From Saccharothrix coeruleofusca (GTDB taxonomy: Bacteria > Actinomycetota > Actinomycetes > Mycobacteriales > Pseudonocardiaceae): a stretch of DNA of 37,551 nt. Location: the NCBI RefSeq assembly GCF_014648515.1, contig NZ_BMRG01000005.1, positions 1-37,551 of the forward strand. The letters are read 5' to 3'. The notes beneath the pieces are model-generated. The model had not been told where the DNA came from. It saw only the letters and a program-made list of their open reading frames with translations, and did not search any database. Shown piece by piece: positions 31,390 through 37,551 of the stretch (within the stretch, counting starts at the first letter, position 1; each line of letters starts with the position of its first letter). Made by a program: the position numbers and the translations under genes.

Positions 31390-31405
31390 GTGCTATGTCT
31401 AGCAC
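31390..31405. promoter_or_regulatory. Inverted repeat GTGCTA-N4-TAGCAC
   Basis: Perfect 6-bp arms within the 175-base divergent gap between the secreted protein and protease genes. On the minus strand TAGACAT inside it could be a -10 element. Possible operator. Confidence 0.4.
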
Positions 31406-31506
31406 TGGTCACCGCTTTTGCGAACGCCGCGAGCCCTAACCCACTCGGAAGGGCGGTCTGTTGCGGCTGTCCGGGGCGCGGGCGGGGAACTCGAACACCG
31501 TCCGTC

Positions 31507-32673
31507 GTGGTCACCGCATCAGGTGACTACCTGGGACGTCCGCTGTGGACGGAGCGCGAACCCGGCACCCTGTCCGCTGTGGACATTGGACTAGCGCAGG
31601 GTGCGGGCCTGGAACCGGTCGTCGAGCTGGTGGACCGCTGGCGCCGGGAACGGCCCGACCTGCTGGTGCACGACCCCGGCGGACCGACGGAGTGCTTGGT
31701 CCGTTCAGGTGAGGTACTGATACCTCCGGATGGACTCCCGGAGGCGGTCGACCGGCTGCGCCGGTGGGTGGACCGGCTGGCCGAACCCGCGGCCTCCGGG
31801 TTCACCCGCGTCCGGCTCCGCCCCGCCGAGCGGGACCAGCCGGTGCGCATCGCGCGCGAGGTGGGCCTGGGCATCGCCCCGAACCACGTGCACGTGGGCA
31901 GCCCGATCATGATCGGCACGGCGCACCCGCTGCCCGCCTCGGCCGCCCCGCCCGCGCCGCCGTCGGACGAGACCTGGGCGGTCACCGCCGCGGTGCTGGA
32001 CACCGGGCTGGACCCGCACCCGTGGTTCGCCCACCGGGCGTGGTTCGCCGAGGGCGGCCACCCGCCGGAGGTGCTGGACGCCGACGGCCGCCCCGGCCAG
32101 GACCGCCAGGCCGGGCACGGCACGTTCGTCACCGGCGTGCTGGTCCGGCACGCGCCGGGGGTGCGCGTGCGGCACCGCCGGGTGCTGTCCTCGCTCGGCC
32201 TGTCCGACGACGTCACCGTCGCGCGTGGATTGAGGTCGGTGCGCGGGGCCGACGTGGTGGTGCTGAGCTCGGGCTGCCGGACCGCCGACGACACCTGCCC
32301 GCCGGTGCTGCGGCACGCGGTGGCGCGGCTGGCCGGGTCGGTGGTGGTCGCCGCGGCGGGCAACGGCGCGAGCGAGCGGCCGACGTGGCCCGCGGCACTG
32401 CCCCAGGTGGTGGCGGTGGGCGCGGACGCGCCGTTCAGCAACCGGGGGGACTGGGTGGACGCGGTGGCGCCGGGGGTGGACGTGGTGAGCAGCTTCGTCC
32501 GGCTCGTCCCCGGCTCGGCGGCGCGCGAGTACGGGTTCGCGCGGTGGAGCGGCACGTCGTTCGCCGCGCCGAGGGTGGCCGCCGAGGTGGCCCGCCTCCG
32601 CCACGCCGGGGAACCCGCCGAGCGGGCCCGCGCGGCGGCGGTGCGGCGGTTCAGCCCGCGCCGAAGCAGCTGA
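31507..32673 (+). CDS. Intracellular subtilisin-family (S8) serine protease
   Basis: 388 residues. The catalytic triad is complete: Asp165 (VLDTGLD), His204 (GHGTFVTGV) and Ser351 (SGTSFAAP), with Asn286 (AAAGN) as oxyanion residue. There is no signal peptide, so it should act in the cytosol. About 150 N-terminal residues (LVDRWRRERPDLLVHDPGG, TECLVRSGEVLIPPDGLPEA) form a non-catalytic domain that may act as propeptide or recognition unit. The start is uncertain: GTG 31507 lacks a ribosome site. Its 3' end overlaps that of the convergent TPR-CHAT gene by 23 bases. Confidence 0.88.
   Translation: MVTASGDYLGRPLWTEREPGTLSAVDIGLAQGAGLEPVVELVDRWRRERPDLLVHDPGGPTECLVRSGEVLIPPDGLPEAVDRLRRWVDRLAEPAASGFTRVRLRPAERDQPVRIAREVGLGIAPNHVHVGSPIMIGTAHPLPASAAPPAPPSDETWAVTAAVLDTGLDPHPWFAHRAWFAEGGHPPEVLDADGRPGQDRQAGHGTFVTGVLVRHAPGVRVRHRRVLSSLGLSDDVTVARGLRSVRGADVVVLSSGCRTADDTCPPVLRHAVARLAGSVVVAAAGNGASERPTWPAALPQVVAVGADAPFSNRGDWVDAVAPGVDVVSSFVRLVPGSAAREYGFARWSGTSFAAPRVAAEVARLRHAGEPAERARAAAVRRFSPRRSS
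31538..31584 (+). repeat. Direct repeat GTCCGCTGTGGAC
   Basis: Two exact copies of this near-palindromic 13-mer, at 31538 and 31572, lie in the first codons of the protease gene. Close variants occur at 33008 (GTCCAGTGTGGAC) and 20307 (GTCCACTGTGGAT). Confidence 0.6.
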
Positions 32674-34801
32674 ACCCGAGATCGCCGTGCTCGGCCTGGG
32701 CGTCGGCGAGCGCCTGGGCCGGGCCGGTGCCCAGCGCGGCGTGCAGGGTGGCCATCAGCGCGGGCGCTCGGGCGTCGGGCACGTCGCGGACGCAGGCGAT
32801 CACGGCCCGCGCGCCGCGCCGCAGCAGCAGCGGGGCCAGTCCGGAGTGGCACGCCGACAGCACCACCACCGCCGGAGCCCGCTCCAGGCGGTCCAGGTCG
32901 TGGCCGTGCAGCGGGCCGTCGGCCAGGCGCAGGTGGGAGAACAGCGGACTGCCCGCGCGGAACTCGCCGTGCGCGGCGATGTGCGCGACGTCGGCGCGGG
33001 CCAGCGCGTCCAGTGTGGACTCCACGGTGGAGCGCCGGGTGCCGCCGTGCCGCCGCCGCAGCGCGCGGACCTCGGCGACCGCGTGCCGCAGGCCCGGCCC
33101 CGCGACCCACAGGCGGCGGTCGAGCGCCAGCGGTGTGCGCGCCGCGCGCAGCCAGCACGCCGCAGAGGGGGCGACGGAGACGGCGCGGCCCCGGCACGAG
33201 GGCAGCGCCGCCCACGGCAGGCGCTCCAGCTCGGGGCTGGGCACGACGACCAGCGGGCGGTCGCCAGCCGGTGCGGTGAGGCCGTCCAGCTCGCGGATCG
33301 CGGTCGCGTTGCGGCCCAGGGCCAGTGACCGGACGTGGTGGTCGAACCGGCGCGCGTCGCCCGCGTCGCGCAGGCGGACCCGGCCCGCCACGACCGACAC
33401 CGCGACCAGGCGGCCCCGGTGGCTGGTGAAGTGGAGCAGGGCCCGCTCGCCCAGCGCCGCCGGGTCGGGGAACGCGCGGTGCCGCCGGTCGGTGCCCGCC
33501 GCCAGCGACAGCCTGCGGATCTCCCGCTCCAGCCGGACGATCCCGTCGTGGTCGTCGCGGGCGCGGGCCAGGCGCAGCTCGGCGGAGGGGCGGGCGGTGG
33601 CGGGGACCGGTGCGGGCGGGTCGGCGCGGCGGTGCTCGGCCCAGCGGACCACCGCCATGGCGTCACCGGCCGCCAGCGCGTGGTCCAGGGCGATGGCGAC
33701 CAGCTCGGGGCCGGGGTGCTGGTCCGGTGGCTGGAGGGCCAGCCCGGCGCGGCACGCGGCGACCGCCGCCCGGCGGTCGCCCGCCAGCCGGGCGCGGGCC
33801 AGCCAGCCGAGCGCCCGCGCGCGGGCGGTGCCCCGGTGCCTGCGCGCGGCGGCCTCGACCAGGGCCCCGGTGGCCAGCCGCAGCTCGGCGGCGTCCTCGT
33901 GGTGGCCGTGGGCGTCGCACGCCGCGGCGATCTCGACAGCGGTCTCGACGGCCTGGGCACCGGCCCGCAGCGCCACCGCCGTCGCGGCGGGCACCCAGGC
34001 CGCCCGCCCCTGCGCGCGGAACATCGTCGCCGCCCGCGCCGCCAGGTCGCGGGCCGCCGCCGGGTCGTCGTCGCGCAGCGCGCAGCGCCCGGCGAGCAGC
34101 AGCGCCTCGGGCAGCCGCGAACCCCGGTCGCACCGGTCCAGCAGCGCCACGGCGGGCCGCAGCACCTCGCGCGCCTCGGCCACCAGACCGGCCGCGAGCA
34201 GCGCCTGCGCCCGGTCCACCAGCGCTTCCGGCTTGCTCGCCACGCGCAGCCCCTCCCGCGCGGCCCGCTCGTAGTGCCGCAGCGCGGCCGGGTGGTCGCC
34301 CGCGAGCACCGCCGCGAAGCCCCGGTTGTGCAGCGCCATCGCCGCCCGCTCCGGCTCGCCGATGGACAGCAGCAGCGCCCGCGCGGCGGCGAAGTCGGCG
34401 TCCGCCTCGGCCGGGCGCACCGCGTAGCACCGCGCGATCCCGCGCCCGATCAGGGCGTTGGCCTGCCAGCGGTGGTCGCCCCGCAGCCGCCGCACCGCCG
34501 CGGTCAGCGCCTTGACCGCCAGCCGGGGGTCGGCCTGCTGGCACAGCAGCAGCCCGCGCAGGCAGCGCGCCCGAGCCAGGTGCCGCACCGTCGCCCCGGC
34601 CTCGGCCGCCACCGCGTCCAGGTGCCGCGCGCACGCCGCCGGGTCGCCCCGGTCCAGCGCGATCCAGGCCAGGGTGAGCCGGAAACCGGCCCTGTCCCCG
34701 TCCGCGTCCCGGCTCGCCGCGCGCAGCCCCTCCTCGGCCACCCGCTGGGCCCGCGCCAGCTGGCCGGACTCGACCAGCGCCAGGCAGTCGTCGTGGCTCA
34801 C
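32651..34801 (-). CDS. TPR-CHAT protease (caspase-like)
   Basis: 716 residues. About 1-480 are TPR-like helical repeats (ALVESGQLARAQRVAEEGLR, ALHNRGFAAVLAGDHPAALR, HYERAAREGLRVASKPEALV). The C-terminal CHAT domain belongs to the caspase superfamily and has the His/Cys pair: His611 in HIAAHGEF and Cys651 in VVVLSACHSG, plus RGARAVIACVRDV. No membrane segment. GTG 34801 overlaps the stop of the upstream 140-residue gene. The context (sigma factor, small protein, facing subtilase) suggests a triggered cytosolic protease. In type III-E CRISPR systems a TPR-CHAT protease likewise works with a sigma factor; no CRISPR is here. Confidence 0.9.
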   Translation of the reverse strand: MSHDDCLALVESGQLARAQRVAEEGLRAASRDADGDRAGFRLTLAWIALDRGDPAACARHLDAVAAEAGATVRHLARARCLRGLLLCQQADPRLAVKALTAAVRRLRGDHRWQANALIGRGIARCYAVRPAEADADFAAARALLLSIGEPERAAMALHNRGFAAVLAGDHPAALRHYERAAREGLRVASKPEALVDRAQALLAAGLVAEAREVLRPAVALLDRCDRGSRLPEALLLAGRCALRDDDPAAARDLAARAATMFRAQGRAAWVPAATAVALRAGAQAVETAVEIAAACDAHGHHEDAAELRLATGALVEAAARRHRGTARARALGWLARARLAGDRRAAVAACRAGLALQPPDQHPGPELVAIALDHALAAGDAMAVVRWAEHRRADPPAPVPATARPSAELRLARARDDHDGIVRLEREIRRLSLAAGTDRRHRAFPDPAALGERALLHFTSHRGRLVAVSVVAGRVRLRDAGDARRFDHHVRSLALGRNATAIRELDGLTAPAGDRPLVVVPSPELERLPWAALPSCRGRAVSVAPSAACWLRAARTPLALDRRLWVAGPGLRHAVAEVRALRRRHGGTRRSTVESTLDALARADVAHIAAHGEFRAGSPLFSHLRLADGPLHGHDLDRLERAPAVVVLSACHSGLAPLLLRRGARAVIACVRDVPDARAPALMATLHAALGTGPAQALADAQAEHGDLGFSCFGAG

Positions 34802-35220
34802 GCGACGAACCACCCGGTGCCCCGGTCCGCCCGCCCCGGCCCGCGCAGCACGAACGCCACCGGCCCGCACGGCACCCCCTCGAACTGGAACCACCCCCGC
34901 TCGGCGGCCGCCCACGCGCCCCCGCCCGGCCAGCGCACCACCGCGTCGGCCGCCTCCCGCGCCCGCCCGACGACGTGCACGGCCCGCCGCCCGCGCGGTT
35001 CCAGGCGCAGGTCGAGGTCGGCGAACCGCAGCGTCCGCGCGCCGCCGACGCCGCGCACGCCCTCGGGGTCCTCCAGCGCGGAGTCGGCGATCAGCGGCAG
35101 CGGCACGGCCGGGTCCAGCCGCTGCGCCAGCGCCGCCGCCGCGGCGTCGGCCAGCGGCGCGGGCACGGGGTCGACCCGGTTGAGCAGGTCGGCCAGGTCG
35201 GCCAGCAGGTCGCGGGTCAT
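34798..35220 (-). CDS. 140-residue protein between sigma factor and TPR-CHAT protease
   Basis: Coupled on both sides: its ATG overlaps the sigma factor stop (ATGA) and its stop overlaps the CHAT start (GTGA). The N-terminal third is helical (TRDLLADLADLLNRVDPVPA, LADAAAAALAQRLDP); the rest looks beta-rich (ARTLRFADLDLRLEPRG, RAVHVVGRA, FQFEGVPCGPVAFVLRG) and recalls carboxypeptidase-regulatory-like folds. No catalytic motif seen. By position it could be an anti-sigma factor, an adaptor or the protease substrate that links the two neighbours; this is inference. I do not recognise a named family. Confidence 0.8.
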   Translation of the reverse strand: MTRDLLADLADLLNRVDPVPAPLADAAAAALAQRLDPAVPLPLIADSALEDPEGVRGVGGARTLRFADLDLRLEPRGRRAVHVVGRAREAADAVVRWPGGGAWAAAERGWFQFEGVPCGPVAFVLRGPGRADRGTGWFVA

Positions 35221-35756
35221 CCGACCAGCTCCGGCACCAGGCGGCGGCGCAGGGTGGCCAGGCAGCGGCTGCGCAGGGGGCCGAGGCTGCCGGTGGGCAC
35301 GCCCAGCGCCGAGGACACCTCGGCGTAGGACAGCTCCGGGGCGTGCGCCACCAGGCGCAGCACCTGCCTGCACCGGTCGGTCAGCGAGGAGTACGCGGCC
35401 CACAGCGCCCGCGCGCGGTCGTTGTCCAGCGCCACGTCCTCCGGCGTGGGGTCCGGCGGCCCCCACAGGTCCACCGGCTCCTGCCTGCCGCGCAGGGCCA
35501 GCACCCGCACGGACTCGTGACGGGCCGTGATCACCAGCCAGGCGCTGAGCTTCTCCGGTTCGCGGATGCGGAACAGGTGCTGCGCCAGCGCCAGCCAGGT
35601 CGCCTGGCAGACGTCCGAGGCGTCCTCCGGGGCCAGCCGGTGCGCCCGCGCCACGCCCCACACCAGCCGCTCGTACCCGCGCACGATCCGCCGCCACGCG
35701 CCCGCGTCGCCCGCCCGCGCCATGGCCAGCAGCTCCGCGTTGAGTTGATCTCGCAT
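35217..35756 (-). CDS. ECF-like sigma-70 family factor
   Basis: 179 residues, group IV size. Region 2 spans about 25-85 (YERLVWGVARAHRL, DASDVCQATWLALAQHL, KLSAWLVITARHESVRVL). Region 4 spans about 120-175 (LTDRCRQVLRLVAHAPELSY, AEVSSALGVPTGSLGPLRSR). There is no membrane anti-sigma gene nearby. It heads the three-gene coupled operon with the 140-residue protein and TPR-CHAT protease. ATG 35756 has no good ribosome site; ATG 35723 with GGAG upstream would remove 11 residues. Confidence 0.9.
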   Translation of the reverse strand: MRDQLNAELLAMARAGDAGAWRRIVRGYERLVWGVARAHRLAPEDASDVCQATWLALAQHLFRIREPEKLSAWLVITARHESVRVLALRGRQEPVDLWGPPDPTPEDVALDNDRARALWAAYSSLTDRCRQVLRLVAHAPELSYAEVSSALGVPTGSLGPLRSRCLATLRRRLVPELVG

Positions 35757-35778
35757 GACGGCTGGGAGGGGCAGCGGG

Positions 35779-35825
35779 CCGGTCCGGCTCCCCAGGTCAC
35801 ACGATCGTGCGGCCGGGAGGACCGG
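35779..35825 (-). terminator. Possible terminator between permease and sigma factor genes
   Basis: Stem CCGGTCC-ggc-TCCC / GGGAGGACCGG with a 3-nt bulge and a loop containing the palindrome CACGATCGTG (35800-35809). The palindrome could instead be an operator for the sigma operon. Confidence 0.4.
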
Positions 35826-35847
35826 TCAGGGGAGCGGAGGGCCCGCC

Positions 35848-37551
35848 TCACTCGGTGCGCAGGGCGCTCGGGCGGATCGCCGAGCGCAGCGCGGGCAGCG
35901 TGCACAGCGACACCGCCAGCACCACCACCGCGGCCGTCCCGACGGTCACCACCACCTCGCTCCAGTCCACCCGGAACCGCTCGGAGGGCACCAGCAGCCA
36001 CGCGGTGCCCAGACCCAGCGGGGTGGCCAGGGCCAGGCCCAGCGCGGTCGGCACCGCCGCCTGCCACGCCGCGGCCGCCGCCAGCGTCCGCCTCGGCACG
36101 CCGTTGGCGGCCAGCACCGCGACCGGGCGGCGGCGCTCCCACACCTGGTCCACCGCCGCGGCGGCCAGCCCGACCACGGCCAGCAGGGTCAGCAGCACCG
36201 ACGCGCCGATCACGCCGCTGCGCAGCGAGGTGAACAGCTCCACCTGCGCGCTCTGCCCCGTCGACAGCCGCACGGCCCGGTCGACGCGGCCGGTGGCGGC
36301 CAGCAGCCGATCGGCGAACGCCGCGTCCGGGTCGCCCTCGACCACCAGCTGGTAGGGGCGCAGCGCGCTCAGCACGGGGTCCGCGCCGCCCGCCACCAGG
36401 AGCCCCGCGGGCAGCCGGGAGTCGGAGGGGGTGTCGATGAGCACCTGGTAGTCGGGGATGGTCCAGTCCCGGCCCGCCAGGACCGTCCGGGTGCCCGGCC
36501 GCGGCGCGTCGCGCCCGTCGTGCACCCAGTAGGCCCGGCCCGGCGCGCAGTCCCGCACGCCCAGCATGTGCGCCAGCTCGGCGCAGTCGGTGCTGACCAC
36601 CCCGTGCGGCTTCCCGCCCGTGGTGGCGCCCCAGCGCACCTCGCTGATCCGGCGCACCCCGCCCACCAGGGCGATGGCCTCCTCCAGCTCGCGCAACGGG
36701 GTCGGCTCGGACAGCGCCAGCGTCCAGCGGCCGGTGCCCTCGTCGGCGGTGCCCGCGCCGAAGCTGTCCGCGGTGAAGTCCGCCGCCGCGGACAGCAGCA
36801 CCTGCAGGGTCAGCGAACCGGTCAGCACGACCACCACGCCCGCCAGCACGCGCGGGGTGTTCCGGTCGTGGCGCAGGCCGCGCAGCGCCAGCATCGGCGC
36901 GATGCCCTCCACCTGCCCGCGCGAGACCCGGCCGACCAGCCACGGCAGCACCGCGCCGGTGCCCACCAGCACCAGCCCGATGCCCGCGCCCAGCGCCAGC
37001 GTCACGACGGGATCGGTCATCACGCTCCAGAAGTCGCTGGTCAGCGAGATCGACACGAGCACCAGCGCGCCCGCGCCGACCAGCGCGAACCGCCACCAGC
37101 CCCGGCGCGCGGGCACCTCGGTGCGACGGCTCAGGCCCAGCGGGCCGATGTCCACCGCGCGCAGCCCCAGCAGCGCCGAGCCGACCGCCACCACCGGCAC
37201 GCCCACCGCGATCAGCACGCCCAGCAGCGGGTCGGGCAGCAGGTCGGTGGGGAAGAAGCCGACCCCCTCCACCTCGATGAAGCGGGCCAGCGGCCGGGCC
37301 GCGAAGTACAGCGCCACGCCCACCAGCAGCCCGAGCAGCGCCCCGGCCAGCGTCTCCCCGCTGGCGATCCGGTGCACCTGCGCGCGGCTGCCGCCCGCCA
37401 GCCGGATCGCCGCCAGCCGCTGCTCCCGGCCGGTCGCGCCGAGCCGGGTCGCCACCATCACGAAGATCGCCAGCGGCACCAGCAGCGCCACGATCGCGGC
37501 CACCACGAGCAGCCCGTAGACCAGGGGCCACTGCTGCCGGTAGTACTCGCC
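35848..37551 (-). CDS. FtsX-like ABC permease, partial (N-terminus outside window)
   Basis: At least 567 residues; the frame is open through the window edge, with GEYYRQQWPLVYGLLVVAA as first visible residues. It has the duplicated FtsX/MacB-type permease layout: helices VAAIVALLVPLAIFVMVATR, ETLAGALLGLLVGVALYFA, VLIAVGVPVVAVGSALLGL, ALVGAGALVLVSISL and LALGAGIGLVLVGTGAVLPWL. A large extracytoplasmic domain follows (about 250 residues) and a second FtsX block starts at GVIGASVLLTLLAVVGLAAA. ERRRPVAVLAANGVPRRTL resembles the coupling segment. The ATPase is presumably upstream beyond 37551. Substrate unknown: antibiotic, lipoprotein or peptide export. Confidence 0.88.
   Translation of the reverse strand, partial: GEYYRQQWPLVYGLLVVAAIVALLVPLAIFVMVATRLGATGREQRLAAIRLAGGSRAQVHRIASGETLAGALLGLLVGVALYFAARPLARFIEVEGVGFFPTDLLPDPLLGVLIAVGVPVVAVGSALLGLRAVDIGPLGLSRRTEVPARRGWWRFALVGAGALVLVSISLTSDFWSVMTDPVVTLALGAGIGLVLVGTGAVLPWLVGRVSRGQVEGIAPMLALRGLRHDRNTPRVLAGVVVVLTGSLTLQVLLSAAADFTADSFGAGTADEGTGRWTLALSEPTPLRELEEAIALVGGVRRISEVRWGATTGGKPHGVVSTDCAELAHMLGVRDCAPGRAYWVHDGRDAPRPGTRTVLAGRDWTIPDYQVLIDTPSDSRLPAGLLVAGGADPVLSALRPYQLVVEGDPDAAFADRLLAATGRVDRAVRLSTGQSAQVELFTSLRSGVIGASVLLTLLAVVGLAAAAVDQVWERRRPVAVLAANGVPRRTLAAAAAWQAAVPTALGLALATPLGLGTAWLLVPSERFRVDWSEVVVTVGTAAVVVLAVSLCTLPALRSAIRPSALRTE

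Noticed and set aside
30100-31506. N-terminal extension of the subtilase frame back to 30100
   Set aside because: This part is the antisense of the secreted protein gene and crosses its terminators; the protease-like sequence begins only around 31507.
31764-34274. An 836-codon plus-strand frame across the protease pair
   Set aside because: It overlaps two genes with intact catalytic motifs and encodes Arg/Ala/Pro-rich nonsense typical of third-position GC shadows.

Overview
The window is very GC-rich chromosomal DNA with many GTG starts, stop/start overlaps of the ATGA/GTGA type, mycothiol biosynthesis (mshD), type VII secretion (T7SS) substrates and EspG, PHO boxes and LCP/Excalibur cell-envelope genes. 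This points to an actinomycete, most likely of the Pseudonocardiales (Saccharothrix, Actinosynnema, Lentzea or relatives). The genus is inference only.

Left third (1-13 kb). mshD is followed by the high-affinity phosphate operon pstS-pstC-pstA-pstB, headed by a PHO box and closed by a strong terminator. phoU lies about 7 kb away on the opposite strand with its own PHO box, followed by an LCP gene and dusB. As I recall it, M. tuberculosis has mshD-phoT-phoY2-lcp-dus in the same order, so the stretch between pstB and phoU looks inserted. It holds a tandem, partly decayed array of two alternating genes, a PE/ESX-like secreted helical protein with a C-terminal YxxxD signal and a DUF3558-type lipoprotein. 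There are four intact lipoproteins, one intact PE-like gene and five or so pseudogene remnants. The array ends in a PPE-like glycine-rich protein and an EspG-type chaperone. The decayed part is visibly less GC-rich than its flanks.

Middle (13-27 kb). This part holds a 1028-residue LCP ligase with a repeat-rich cytoplasmic tail, a GGDEF protein, dusB with a lipoprotein, a GNAT enzyme, a Cu/Zn-SOD-like protein and tRNA-Lys. It continues with an SDR/TetR divergent pair next to a deleted SDR pseudogene, an Excalibur protein, a PPOX enzyme, an orphan amino-acid-binding lipoprotein, a cold-shock gene with a structured leader, a metallochaperone, small unknowns, and a tRNA-Glu/Asp/Phe cluster.

Right third (27-37.5 kb). 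A small HTH gene overlaps a Clp-N-domain gene under two GTCAAC-N4-GTTGAC palindromes. A YczE-like membrane protein is divergent from a MocR regulator. A secreted Ala/Pro-rich protein follows. Next is a possible signalling module: a sigma factor, a 140-residue unknown and a TPR-CHAT protease are translationally coupled, and face an intracellular subtilisin-like protease whose 3' end overlaps the CHAT gene. The window ends inside an FtsX-like permease.

The points most worth attention are the decaying T7SS/lipoprotein array within the phosphate locus and the sigma/TPR-CHAT/subtilase cluster. No CRISPR array, rRNA, transposase or integrase was seen.
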